The translations under genes and the position numbers were made by a program. Below, piece after piece: positions 39,983-48,939 of a stretch of DNA of 64,000 nucleotides. Location: NCBI RefSeq assembly GCF_029760955.1, contig NZ_CP121682.1, positions 6,652,501-6,716,500 of the forward strand, read 5' to 3'. The notes beneath the pieces are model-generated. The model had not been told where the DNA came from. It made no database searches and saw only the letters and a list, made by a program, of their open reading frames with translations. Within the stretch, counting starts at the first letter, position 1. Each line of letters opens with the position of its first letter. The stretch comes from Streptomyces cathayae (GTDB taxonomy: Bacteria > Actinomycetota > Actinomycetes > Streptomycetales > Streptomycetaceae).

Positions 39983-41575
39983 GTGTTCAAGCGGAATCGA
40001 TGCCTGCGAGGGGTGGCGGTCATCGCGTCCATCGCGTCGATATCGTCCTTGGCCGGATGCGGTGTACTGGCGTCCGACACTCCGGACGATCAAGGGCCGA
40101 TCGTCATGGGGACCACCAGCTCGCCCAGAACGCTGGACCCGGCAGCCTCCTGGGACAACTCCTGGGAACTGTTCCGCAACGTCTACCAGACGCTGCTGAG
40201 CTATCCGGTCGGCGCGAGCACGCCCCAGCCGGACGCAGCCGAGAGCTGCGAATTCTCCGACGATTCCCACCAGGTGTTCCGCTGCGAACTGCGGAAGGGC
40301 CTGAAGTTCTCCGACGGCAGTGCCCTCGACGCCAAGGCGGTCAAGTACTCCATCGACCGGATCCGCAAGATCAACGTCAACGGCGGCCCGGCCGGCCTGC
40401 TGGGCAGCCTCGAACGGGTACAGGCGCCGAGCGACCGTGAAGTGGTCTTCCACCTCAACAAGCCCGACGCGACGTTCCCGTTCGTGCTCGCCACGCCGGC
40501 CATGTCGATCGTCGCCCCGGACGCCTACCCGGCCGACGCCCTGCGCGAGCAGTCCGGCATCGTCGGCTCGGGGCCGTACGCCCTCCAGTCGTACAAGGAG
40601 GGCGAGGAGGCCCGACTCGTCCGCAACGACCATTACGAGGGCTTCGCCGACCGCAAGAACAGCGCCGTGACGGTCCGTTATTTCCAGGACTCCGCCACCA
40701 TGGTCAAGTCGCTGCGCGACGGGCAGATCGACCTGACCTACCGCGGTCTCGCCGCGGACGACATCGTCGAACTCCAGGGCCAGGCCTCCAAGAAGGAGGA
40801 GCTCCAGCTGGTGGAAGGCGCCGGGAACAGCATCAACTACCTGGTGTTCAACCCGAAGGACCCGTGGGCCGGCAAGAAGCCGGTGCGCCGGGCGATCGCC
40901 CAGATCATCGACCGCGCGGCGATCGCGCACATGATCTACAAGGACACCGTCGACCCGCTGTACTCGATGGTCCCCAAGGGGCTCACCGGCCACACCACCG
41001 GCTTCTTCGACGACTACGGCGATCCCAACGTCGACAAGGCCCGGAAGATACTCACCGAGGCGGGCATCAACGAGCCGGTGCCGCTCACCTTCTGGTACAC
41101 CACGGACCGCTACGGCTCCGAGACCAAGCTGGAGTTCAAGGAGCTGGAGCGCCAGCTGGAGGCCTCCGGGCTGTTCGAGATCACCCTCAAGAGCCGGCCC
41201 TGGAAGACGTACGTCGCGGGCTACCAGAAGGGCGAGTACCCGGTGTTCGGGCGCGGCTGGTCCCCCGACTTCCCGGACGCCGACAACTTCATCGCCCCGT
41301 TCATCGGCAAGCAGAACGCGCTCGGCACGCCCTACGAGGCGAACGAGATCAACAATGTGCTGCTGCCGAGGTCCCGCCGGGAGAGCGACCGGGGCAACGT
41401 CGTGAAGGACTTCGAGGAGGCCCAGCAGATCCTCCTGGACGACGCCCGGCTGCTGCCCCTGTGGCAGGGCCGGCAGTACGTGGCGGCGAGCCGCGACATC
41501 GCGGGCGCCGAACGAGCGCTGGATCCGTCGACGATCATGATGGTGTGGCAGCTCTCCCGCAAGACCAGCTGGTAG
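39983..41575 (+). CDS. ABC transporter substrate-binding lipoprotein (peptide/opine/nickel type)
   Basis: About 530 aa. GTG 39983 has GAGGAG 7 nt upstream (GTG 39977 also possible). The signal peptide ends in a lipobox SSLAGC. The SBP_bac_5 fold is shown by ASWDNSWELFRNVYQTLLSY, LRKGLKFSDGSALDAKAVKY and SPDFPDADNFIAPFIGKQN. It captures oligopeptides or similar ligands outside the cell. The permease and ATPase genes are not adjacent, so it is an orphan binding protein. Confidence 0.9.
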   Translation: MFKRNRCLRGVAVIASIASISSLAGCGVLASDTPDDQGPIVMGTTSSPRTLDPAASWDNSWELFRNVYQTLLSYPVGASTPQPDAAESCEFSDDSHQVFRCELRKGLKFSDGSALDAKAVKYSIDRIRKINVNGGPAGLLGSLERVQAPSDREVVFHLNKPDATFPFVLATPAMSIVAPDAYPADALREQSGIVGSGPYALQSYKEGEEARLVRNDHYEGFADRKNSAVTVRYFQDSATMVKSLRDGQIDLTYRGLAADDIVELQGQASKKEELQLVEGAGNSINYLVFNPKDPWAGKKPVRRAIAQIIDRAAIAHMIYKDTVDPLYSMVPKGLTGHTTGFFDDYGDPNVDKARKILTEAGINEPVPLTFWYTTDRYGSETKLEFKELERQLEASGLFEITLKSRPWKTYVAGYQKGEYPVFGRGWSPDFPDADNFIAPFIGKQNALGTPYEANEINNVLLPRSRRESDRGNVVKDFEEAQQILLDDARLLPLWQGRQYVAASRDIAGAERALDPSTIMMVWQLSRKTSW

Positions 41576-41702
41576 GAACCGTCGGCGGCGGCCCTCGCGG
41601 GACTGGCCCAGGGGCGGCCCGGGGCCGGTCGGGAAGGCGGGTGTCAGTGGTCACCTGTAGGTTTCGAGGCCTGGAAGTGACCACGATCGTGAGGACGTTG
41701 AC

Positions 41703-42386
41703 GTGACCGACATCGCCATGCTGCCCGAGTCCTGGCGCGGGGTTCTGGGTGACGAACTGCAGCAGCCCTATTTCGAGCAGCTGACCGAGTTCGTCGAGGA
41801 GGAGCGGGCGAAGGGTCCCGTCTACCCGCCCCGCGAGGAGGTCTTCGCGGCACTGGACGCGACGCCGTACGACAAGGTGAAGGTCCTGATCCTCGGTCAG
41901 GACCCCTACCACGGCGAAGGCCAGGGGCACGGTCTGTGTTTCTCGGTGCGGCCCGGGGTGCGGATCCCTCCGTCGCTGCGGAACATCTACAAGGAGATGC
42001 ACGCCGAGCTGGGCACGCCCGTCCCGGACAACGGTTATCTGATGCCGTGGGCCGAGCAGGGCGTGCTGCTGCTCAACGCGGTGCTCACGGTGCGCGGCGG
42101 CGAAGCCAACTCGCACAAGGGGCGGGGCTGGGAGCGGTTCACCGACGCGGTCATCCGCGCGGTGGCCGACCGGCCCGATCCGGCGGTCTTCGTGCTGTGG
42201 GGCAACTACGCGCAGAAGAAGCTGCCGCTGATCGACGAGAGCCGGCATGCGGTGGTCAAGGGGGCGCATCCGTCGCCGCTGTCGGCGAAGAAGTTCTTCG
42301 GATCCCGTCCGTTCACGCAGATCAACGAGGCGGTGGCCGCGCAGGGCCACGAGCCGATCGACTGGACCGTCCCGAACCTGGGCTGA
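41703..42386 (+). CDS. ung: Uracil-DNA glycosylase
   Basis: 227 aa, family 1 UDG. The catalytic water-activating Asp is D67 in LGQDPYHGEGQGHGLCFSV and the catalytic His is H189 in GAHPSPLSAKKFFGSRPF. It removes uracil from DNA in base-excision repair. The start is GTG 41703. Confidence 0.97.
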   Translation: MTDIAMLPESWRGVLGDELQQPYFEQLTEFVEEERAKGPVYPPREEVFAALDATPYDKVKVLILGQDPYHGEGQGHGLCFSVRPGVRIPPSLRNIYKEMHAELGTPVPDNGYLMPWAEQGVLLLNAVLTVRGGEANSHKGRGWERFTDAVIRAVADRPDPAVFVLWGNYAQKKLPLIDESRHAVVKGAHPSPLSAKKFFGSRPFTQINEAVAAQGHEPIDWTVPNLG

Positions 42387-42497
42387 CGTCCTTCGGGGCG
42401 CGAGGTGTCACGGGGCGTCGCGGAGCGGCTTGGGCTGGATCGTCCCTGCCTGCCGTAGCGTCGGCGGGGACAGCCGGCGAGCGGTGCGGAGGGCATG

Positions 42498-43031
42498 GTG
42501 GCGGAGCGGCAGGGACAGGCGACGCCGGACGAGGTGCTGACGCGGATCGGGCAGGGCGTGATGCTGCACCACGCGGGGGACCGGGTGGAGGCCCGGCACC
42601 GCTTCCTCGTTCTGTGGGCGGAGCTCGGCGAGCACGGCGACCCCCTGCACCGCTGCACACTGGCCCACTACCTGGCCGACACCCAGGATGACCCCGGGGA
42701 CGAACTGGCCTGGGACCTCAGGGCGTTGGCGGCGGCGGACGAGGCCGCCGACGCCCGCCCGGCCGGGTATGAGGGCGCCCCCGCCCTGCGGGCCCTCTAC
42801 CCGTCCCTGCACCTGAACCTCGCCGCCGACTACGCCCGTCTCGCCCGCCCCGACGCCGCCCGCACCCACCTCGGCCGGGCCCGCGGAGCAGCCCGTACCC
42901 TCGCCGCCGACCCCTACGGCGACAAGGTCCGGGCCGCCATCCGGAACATGGAACTCCTCCTGGGCGAGGCGGGTGCGGAGGGGGAGGAGGGGGAGACCGG
43001 GGGATGGGGGCCGCCGAGGCGGCGTCCCTAG
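42498..43031 (+). CDS. TPR-like hypothetical protein
   Basis: 177 aa from GTG 42498 (GGAGGG 4 nt upstream; ATG 42495 would be only 1 nt from it). Helical repeats resemble tetratricopeptides (VMLHHAGDRVEARHRFLVLW; LHLNLAADYARLARPDAART). It is cytoplasmic, with a disordered Glu/Gly tail. No specific function can be assigned. Confidence 0.7.
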   Translation: MAERQGQATPDEVLTRIGQGVMLHHAGDRVEARHRFLVLWAELGEHGDPLHRCTLAHYLADTQDDPGDELAWDLRALAAADEAADARPAGYEGAPALRALYPSLHLNLAADYARLARPDAARTHLGRARGAARTLAADPYGDKVRAAIRNMELLLGEAGAEGEEGETGGWGPPRRRP

Positions 43032-43083
43032 GGCACCCGGCGGTCCGGAGTCCCGTCGGACGTAGGTGGCGGCGACGAGCAGG

Positions 43084-43590
43084 TCAACGCCCGTAGGCCT
43101 GCTCGCAGATGGCCGACTGCGGGCTGTCCGCCTGCCAGCGGCCGTACTTCCTGCCCAGCGCGCAGACATCCGCCTGCTCCCGCATGTCGCGGCGCACCTT
43201 CTCCGAGGCTCCGGAAGCGTGGGGGGCGGGCCTCTTGGGGGGCGGGGTCCTCCCGGTGGCCGGGCGGGCGGGGGCGGTCCGCCGGTCGCGGGCCTCGGAC
43301 GGCGCGGTCCGCTCCGGTGCGGGTGTGGGCGCGGATGCGGCGGGGGTGGCGCGGTGCGCGGGGGACGCGGGCGGCTCCGTCGGCCGGGACGGAGCGATCA
43401 TCTCCAGAGCCTCACGGGCCGGCGCCTGCACGACCTGTGTCCGTGCCCTGCCGTCCAGGTGCGGCACCGTCGGGTGGGGCACGCCCGCCGGCGGGCCGGC
43501 CGCAGGGGGACGCTGGACCGTCACACAGCCCGCGAGAGCCGTGACCGCCACGGTCATCAGAAGCGTTGCAGTGGTCGTCTTTCGATGCAC
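43084..43590 (-). CDS. Putative lipoprotein with conserved C-terminal cysteines
   Basis: 168 aa from GTG 43590, chosen because HRKTTTATLLMTVAVTALAGC then forms a good lipoprotein signal; a longer frame to 43710 overlaps the upstream gene. A long Pro/Ala/Thr-rich linker leads to a C-terminal block EKVRRDMREQADVCALGRKY followed by SAICEQAYGR with two cysteines, a pattern seen in several Streptomyces exported proteins. Function unknown. Confidence 0.68.
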   Translation of the reverse strand: MHRKTTTATLLMTVAVTALAGCVTVQRPPAAGPPAGVPHPTVPHLDGRARTQVVQAPAREALEMIAPSRPTEPPASPAHRATPAASAPTPAPERTAPSEARDRRTAPARPATGRTPPPKRPAPHASGASEKVRRDMREQADVCALGRKYGRWQADSPQSAICEQAYGR

Positions 43591-43702
43591 TCGCGTCACT
43601 TTGCTGGCTTTGGCCGTCCGGGGGACGGTGGACTGGCGGAGGATCCCCCGCACGAGTGATCTCCGTCCCCTTTCGGGGGTCGCGGGCGTGCCGGGGGTGA
43701 CG

Positions 43703-44212
43703 TCAGTCACCGGTGGCGCCGTCGAGACGCTCGCGGATCAGATCGGCGTGGCCGTTGTGGCGGGCGTACTCCTCGATCATGTGGATGTGGATCCAGCGCA
43801 GGTTGAACTGCTTGCCGCTGTGGTGCCTGCCCTTGGCCAGGTCGTCCAGTGAGACGTCGGCCGCGTTGCGCCGGGCGATGTCGATCTCGGTCTGCCAGGT
43901 GGTGTGAGCCTCCTGCCAGGTGTCCGCCTCGGTGGGGTGGAAATCGCCGTCCGGGTCGGCCTCGCTGTAGTAGATCGGGCCGGGATCGTCCGCCGCGAGC
44001 ACCTTGCGGTACCAGTGGCGCTCCACCTCCGCCATGTGCCGCACCAGCCCCATCAGGGACAGCCCGGACGGCGGCGCCGAGGCGGTGCGCAGCTGCTCGT
44101 CGGTCAGGCCCTCGCACTTGAGGGCGAGGGTCTGGCGGTGGTATTCGAGCCAGTCCTCCAGCATGGGGCGTTCGTCGGCGGTGGTGGCGGGGTCACGGCG
44201 CTCGGTTGTCAT
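43703..44212 (-). CDS. DinB/DUF664 family metal-binding protein
   Basis: 169 aa from the ATG at 44212, with GGAAAGGA 7 nt upstream. A four-helix DinB fold carries putative metal-binding His residues in LVRHMAEVERHWYRK, HHSGKQFNLRWIHIHMIEEY and RHNGHADLIRE. Such proteins may be thiol (mycothiol/bacillithiol)-dependent transferases. It is unrelated to the DinB polymerase at 11210. Confidence 0.84.
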   Translation of the reverse strand: MTTERRDPATTADERPMLEDWLEYHRQTLALKCEGLTDEQLRTASAPPSGLSLMGLVRHMAEVERHWYRKVLAADDPGPIYYSEADPDGDFHPTEADTWQEAHTTWQTEIDIARRNAADVSLDDLAKGRHHSGKQFNLRWIHIHMIEEYARHNGHADLIRERLDGATGD

Positions 44213-44256
44213 GGCCGCATCCTTTCCGGCGGGGGGCGGCCCGCGCCACACGTTTT

Positions 44257-44847
44257 TCAGACGGCGAGCATCCCGTGCAGCAGTTCCCGCAGGTCCGCCC
44301 GTACCTCCTCCAGGGACGGCACGCGAGCGCCGAAAGACCCGGCCACGCAGGAGAACATCAGCCCGTCGGCCCAGGCGATCAGCGACAGCGCGTGCCGGTC
44401 GGGGGAGGTGGAGCCGAGCCCGACGACCAGGGCGGTGAGCTGGTCGCGGAACCGGGCGCCGGCCGCGTCGAAGTGGGCTCGCAGCTCGGGGCGGCGGGTC
44501 GCTTCCAGGGCCAGTTCGTAGCGGGCGAGGATCAGTTCGCGATGACGCGTCAGGGCGCGGTGGGTGGCCAGCGCCATCGCGTCCAGCAGCGAGTCGGTCC
44601 CGGCCCGCGGGTCCGGCATCTCGTGCAGTGCGAGGACGCGTGCCTCCCGCTCGGCGAGCCGCCGTACCGCCAGCTCCAGCAGCGCCTGCCGGGTGCGCGC
44701 CACGTTCGAGGTGGAGCCCTGGGGGAGCCCGGCCGCCTGGTCGACCGCACGGTGGGTGAGGCCGCGCATCCCGCGCTCGGCGAGCAGGGCGAGGGCGGCG
44801 TCGGCGACGAGGTCGGCGCGGGAGGGGCCTGCGGTGCGTACGGACAT
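44257..44847 (-). CDS. TetR family repressor of the adjacent monooxygenase
   Basis: 196 aa. The TetR helix-turn-helix is DLVADAALALLAERGMRGLT, then HRAVDQAAGLPQGSTSN; the C-terminal part resembles TetR_C ligand domains. It is divergent from an FAD monooxygenase, with two ACTACAG-type operators between them, so it very likely represses both genes until a ligand binds. The ligand could be the monooxygenase substrate. Confidence 0.88.
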   Translation of the reverse strand: MSVRTAGPSRADLVADAALALLAERGMRGLTHRAVDQAAGLPQGSTSNVARTRQALLELAVRRLAEREARVLALHEMPDPRAGTDSLLDAMALATHRALTRHRELILARYELALEATRRPELRAHFDAAGARFRDQLTALVVGLGSTSPDRHALSLIAWADGLMFSCVAGSFGARVPSLEEVRADLRELLHGMLAV

Positions 44848-44868
44848 GAACGTCAAACTACCCGCAGC

Positions 44869-44918
44869 ACTACAGTCGTAGTACAGTCGGCCCATGAGGC
44901 GACTACAGCTGTAGTCGC
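44869..44918. promoter_or_regulatory. Two TetR operator sites
   Basis: Site 1 ACTACAGTCGTAGT (44869–44882) and site 2 GCGACTACAGCTGTAGTCGC (44899–44918, a perfect 20-bp palindrome) share the half-site ACTAC-A-G. They lie in the 129-bp gap between the divergent TetR and monooxygenase genes. Confidence 0.75.
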
Positions 44919-44976
44919 CCGGGTCTCGAAGCCGGCAGGCCGACAGACCGGGGAGCAGCGGAACCGAGGAGGAGCC

Positions 44977-46221
44977 GTGGCGCAGGTACTGGAGAAAGCC
45001 GTAGTGATCGGTGGTGGGATCGGCGGCCTGACCGCGGCGGCCGCCCTGCACCGGCGCGGGGTGAAGGTGACGGTGCTGGAGCGGGCCGGCTCCCTCGAGC
45101 CGGCCGGCGCGGCCATCTCCCTCGCCCCCAACGCGCTGCGCGGGCTGGACGTCATCGGCCTCGGCGACGGCGTCCGGGCGCTGGCCGCCTGGCAGGGCGA
45201 CGGGGGACTGCGCGCACCCGGCGGGCGCTGGCTCTCCCGGTCCAGCGCGGCGGCCGCCACCGAGCGCTTCGGCGGCCCCCTCGTCCTGCTCCACCGTGCC
45301 ACCCTCATCGACCGGCTGGCCGGGCTGCTCCCCCCGGACGCCGTCCGCACGGCCACCGCCGCGCACCTCATCGATCCGGGAGACCCCGGTGCCCCCGCCC
45401 GGCCCGCCCGCGTGAGCACTCCCGACGGCGAGTTGGAGGCCGACCTGGTGGTGGCCGCCGACGGCGTCCACTCCGCCGTACGCCACCTGCTCTTCCCGGA
45501 TCATCCCGGGGCCGTGTACGCCGGCTTCACCACCTGGCGGACGGTGATCCCGCTGCCCGGTGTGCGGTTCGCCTCCCACGAGACCTGGGGCCGGGGCCGC
45601 CTGTGGGGCACCCATCCGCTCAAGGAGGGCCGCGTCTACGCGTACGCCGCCGCCCTGGCCCCCGCCGGGCAGCACGCCCCCGACGACGAGCGCGCCGAAC
45701 TGCTGCGCCGCTACGGCGACTGGCACGACCCGATCCCCGCCGTCCTGGCCGCCGTCCGTCCCGAGGACGTGCTGCGGCACGACGTCCATCACATCAGCGA
45801 ACCGCTGCCCGCCTACCACCACGGCCGGGTCGCCCTGGTCGGCGACGCCGCGCACGCCATGCCCCCCACCCTCGGCCAGGGCGGCAACCAGGCCGTCGAG
45901 GACGCGGTCACCCTCGCCCACCACATGGGCGACCTGCCCGCCTACACCGCCGCCCGGCTGCCCCGCACCACCGCCATCGCCCGCCGGGCGGTGCGGGCGG
46001 CCCGCCTGAGCATGATGACCCACCGCGCCGGGACCGTCGTACGCGACACCGCGATCGCCGCGCTGTCGAAGGCCGGACCGGCGCTGCTCCTGCGGAGCTT
46101 CGACGACATCGCCGCCTGGCGGCCCCCGGCGGGGGACGCCGTATCCTTTCCGGCGCCCTTCCCCGCAGGCGAGGACAGAGCCCGCGCCGCGGACGACAAC
46201 CGAGACCGAGACCGAGACTGA
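44977..46221 (+). CDS. FAD-dependent monooxygenase
   Basis: 414 aa from GTG 44977 (GAGGAGGA upstream). FAD-binding motifs: VVIGGGIGGLTAAAALHRRG at the N-terminus, the DG motif VVAADGVHSAVRHLLF, and GDAAHAMPPTLGQGGNQAVE in the C-terminal half. It belongs to the aromatic hydroxylase/salicylate-hydroxylase-like class, using NAD(P)H and O2. The C-terminal DNRDRDRD tail comes from a short GAGACC-type sequence repeat. The substrate is likely sensed by the divergent TetR. Confidence 0.88.
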   Translation: MAQVLEKAVVIGGGIGGLTAAAALHRRGVKVTVLERAGSLEPAGAAISLAPNALRGLDVIGLGDGVRALAAWQGDGGLRAPGGRWLSRSSAAAATERFGGPLVLLHRATLIDRLAGLLPPDAVRTATAAHLIDPGDPGAPARPARVSTPDGELEADLVVAADGVHSAVRHLLFPDHPGAVYAGFTTWRTVIPLPGVRFASHETWGRGRLWGTHPLKEGRVYAYAAALAPAGQHAPDDERAELLRRYGDWHDPIPAVLAAVRPEDVLRHDVHHISEPLPAYHHGRVALVGDAAHAMPPTLGQGGNQAVEDAVTLAHHMGDLPAYTAARLPRTTAIARRAVRAARLSMMTHRAGTVVRDTAIAALSKAGPALLLRSFDDIAAWRPPAGDAVSFPAPFPAGEDRARAADDNRDRDRD

Positions 46222-46287
46222 GACCGGGGCCGGAACCCGGACCCCGGACCGGACCCGCGACGGACAACCGCTGGAGGAGAACACCCC

Positions 46288-47196
46288 GTGAAGGTCGGCT
46301 GCATCGGACTCGGCGACATCGCACAGAAGGCGTACCTCCCGGTGCTCGCCACCCGGCCCGGCGTGGAGCTGCACCTGCAGACCCGCACACCCGCGACACT
46401 CACCCGGGTCGCCGACGGCCTCCACCTGCCGCGCGGACAGCGGCACGCCGACCTCGACGCCCTGCTCGCCCAGGATCTCGACGCCGCCTTCGTGCACGCC
46501 CCGACCCAGGCCCACCCGGAGATCGTGACCCGGCTGCTCGAGGCGGGTGTACCGACCTACGTCGACAAGCCGCTCGCCTACGAACTCGCCGACTCCACGC
46601 GGCTGGTGGCCCTCGCCGAGGAGCGGGGCACCAGCCTCGCCGTCGGTTTCAACCGGCGTTTCGCCCCGGGCTACGCGCAGTGCGCCGACCACCCGCGTGA
46701 GCTGATCCTGCTGCAGAAGAACCGGGTCGGGCTGCCGGAGGAGCCGCGCACGATGATCCTCGACGACTTCATCCACGTCGTCGACACCCTGCGCTTCCTG
46801 GTTCCCGGGCCGGTCGACGACATGACCGTGCGGGCCCGCACCGAGGACGGACTGCTGCACCACGTGGTGCTCCAGCTCGCCGGGGACGGATTCACCGCGC
46901 TCGGCGTGATGAACCGGCTCAGCGGCTCGGCCGAGGAGATCCTCGAGGTCTCCGGCCAGGACAGCAAGCGGCAGGTGGTCAACCTCGCCGAGGTGATCGA
47001 CCACAAGGGCCAGCCGACCGTCCGGCGGCGCGGGGACTGGGTGCCGGTGGCCCGGCAGCGCGGCATCGAACAGGCGGTGCTCGCCTTCCTCGACGCGGTG
47101 GGCGAGGGCAGGACGCTCAGTGCCCGGGACGCGCTGGCGACCCATGAGCTGTGCGAGCGTGTGGTGCGTGCGGTGCGGGAGCGGGCCGCCGCCTGA
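46288..47196 (+). CDS. Gfo/Idh/MocA family oxidoreductase
   Basis: 302 aa from GTG 46288 (GGAGGAG upstream). The Rossmann start KVGCIGLGDIAQKAYLPVLA and the EKP-equivalent YVDKPLAYELADS are typical; these enzymes act on sugars, inositols or similar polyols with NAD(P). Its last 80 bp overlap the 3' end of lnt on the other strand. It follows the monooxygenase by 66 nt and may be co-transcribed. Confidence 0.87.
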   Translation: MKVGCIGLGDIAQKAYLPVLATRPGVELHLQTRTPATLTRVADGLHLPRGQRHADLDALLAQDLDAAFVHAPTQAHPEIVTRLLEAGVPTYVDKPLAYELADSTRLVALAEERGTSLAVGFNRRFAPGYAQCADHPRELILLQKNRVGLPEEPRTMILDDFIHVVDTLRFLVPGPVDDMTVRARTEDGLLHHVVLQLAGDGFTALGVMNRLSGSAEEILEVSGQDSKRQVVNLAEVIDHKGQPTVRRRGDWVPVARQRGIEQAVLAFLDAVGEGRTLSARDALATHELCERVVRAVRERAAA

Positions 47197-48694
47197 GCCG
47201 CAGGGCCCGTGTGCCCTCGGCCGCACCCCAGAGGGCCAGCACCAGCAGCGCCGCCTGCGGCGGCCAGTCGCCGAAGCGGACGTAGGGCGTGGTGCCGTGG
47301 GCGAGCGGGACGTCGTACACCTGCGCCGCGCTCACGTCCGTGCCGAGCCGCGGGCCCACGCGCTCGCCGTCCGGGCCGTAGACGGCGGACACGCCGGTCA
47401 GCGTCGCGTGCACCATGGAGCGGCCGGTCTCGGCGGCGCGCAGCGCGGCGAGCGAGGCGTGCTGCCAGGGTGCCCAGCTCTGCTGGAAGGTCGACGTCGA
47501 CGACTGGGCGAGCAGGACGTCGGCGCCGTCCCCGGCCAGATGCCGGCTCATGTCCGGGAACGCGGACTCGAAGCAGATCATGGGGCCGATCCGCAGCCCG
47601 TTCCCCGCGTCCATCAGCACCTGCTCCGCACCGCGCCTGCGGTCCTCGCCCGCCGCCTTGCCGACGGAGGTGGCCCAGCCCAGCAGGGAACGGGCCGGGA
47701 TGTACTCCCCGAACGGAACCAACCGCATCTTGTCGTACCGGTCACCGGTGAGTCCGTCCGGGCCGACCAGCACCGAACTCTTGTAGATGCCGGGCTGGTC
47801 GGAGCGCCGCGCGTCCACGTTGACCAGGAGCTCGGCGCCCGTCGCGCGCGACAGCGCGGCAAGGCGCCGCGCCAGGTCGGGCCGGGCACCGAGGTCGAAA
47901 CCGACGCTGCTCTCACCCCAGACGACCAGGTCGACGTTCCGGCCGGCGAGCTCCCGGGTGAGCCGCTCCTCGAGGTCGAAGCGCCGGTCCGGGCTGTCCG
48001 GCCCGGAGACGACGCCCGGCTGGACGACCGCGATCCTGGCCCGGCCGTCGGTGCCCGGGGAGGGTGTCCCCACCCATGCGGCGGAGGTGACCACGCCCGT
48101 GGCGACCAGAGCGGCCACGGCCGCCACCCGGGCCCGCCGCACCACGAGGAGCACGGCCACGGCCACGTTCAGCACCACCAGCAGAAAACTGAGCAGCCAT
48201 ACCCCGCCCACCGACGCCAGCCGCAGCGCCGCGCCCACCTGCCACTGGCTCGCACCGAGCACGCCCCAGGGGCCGCCCAGCGCCTGCCAGGAACGCACCA
48301 GTTCGATGGCCAGCCAGCCCGAGGGCAGCACGACCAGCGCGGCCCCGACCCTCCCTGGGGACGGCGCCCCGCCCAGCAGCCGTCGCACCAGCCACCCCCA
48401 GGGCGCCCACAGCGCGCCGAGCAGGGCCGCGAGGACGAACGTGAACACATGCAGGTTCGGCAGCAGCCAGTGGTGCATCGCGAACATGAAACCGAACCCG
48501 CCCCACCAGCCGTCGTACGCGGCACGGCGGCCCGTGGGCGCGGAACGCGCCAGCAGGATCCAGGGCACCAGCGCGACGTAGGCGAACCACCACAGGGACG
48601 GGGCGGGGAAGGCGAGGACGGGCAGGGCTCCCGCGCCCGCGGCGACGGCCGAGCGCCGCCATGGGGAGACCAGCCAGTGGCCGGACGACTTCAA
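47117..48694 (-). CDS. lnt: Apolipoprotein N-acyltransferase
   Basis: 525 aa, starting at TTG 48694 with GGAGG 6 nt upstream. Six to eight N-terminal membrane helices precede the nitrilase-fold domain, whose catalytic triad is E261 (VWGESSVGFD), K322 (YDKMRLVPFGEYIP) and C374 (MICFESAFPDM). It transfers an acyl chain to the N-terminal cysteine of lipoproteins. The Arg/Pro-rich tail (RLRRRPAPAPHAPHART) lies in the overlap with the gene at 46288. Several lipoprotein genes lie in this window. Confidence 0.92.
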   Translation of the reverse strand: MKSSGHWLVSPWRRSAVAAGAGALPVLAFPAPSLWWFAYVALVPWILLARSAPTGRRAAYDGWWGGFGFMFAMHHWLLPNLHVFTFVLAALLGALWAPWGWLVRRLLGGAPSPGRVGAALVVLPSGWLAIELVRSWQALGGPWGVLGASQWQVGAALRLASVGGVWLLSFLLVVLNVAVAVLLVVRRARVAAVAALVATGVVTSAAWVGTPSPGTDGRARIAVVQPGVVSGPDSPDRRFDLEERLTRELAGRNVDLVVWGESSVGFDLGARPDLARRLAALSRATGAELLVNVDARRSDQPGIYKSSVLVGPDGLTGDRYDKMRLVPFGEYIPARSLLGWATSVGKAAGEDRRRGAEQVLMDAGNGLRIGPMICFESAFPDMSRHLAGDGADVLLAQSSTSTFQQSWAPWQHASLAALRAAETGRSMVHATLTGVSAVYGPDGERVGPRLGTDVSAAQVYDVPLAHGTTPYVRFGDWPPQAALLVLALWGAAEGTRALRLRRRPAPAPHAPHARTAHGSPARPGH

Positions 48695-48939
48695 CGGCGC
48701 CTCCCTGTCCCGCGTATGCCTTCAGTGTGCGCCTCGGGCAAGATCCGGGACAGGGCGCGTCGGGCCCAGTGGACCACAGGCGCCGCCGGCCGGCCGGATG
48801 GACGCCGCCGGGCCCGTGTCCGGGCCGAGACCCGCCCGGAGCCAAGGGGGGTGCGCGGATGTCCGCATCCCCACGAGGAATTCCCGCGGGTCTGGGAGTC
48901 TGGTGATCTTCGGTTCGGGCTCCAGTCCGGGAGGACTTC

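Noticed and set aside
44848..47226. Upstream extension of the TetR frame to 989 codons
   Set aside because: Passes through the operator region and antisense to two real genes; the true start is the ATG at 44847.
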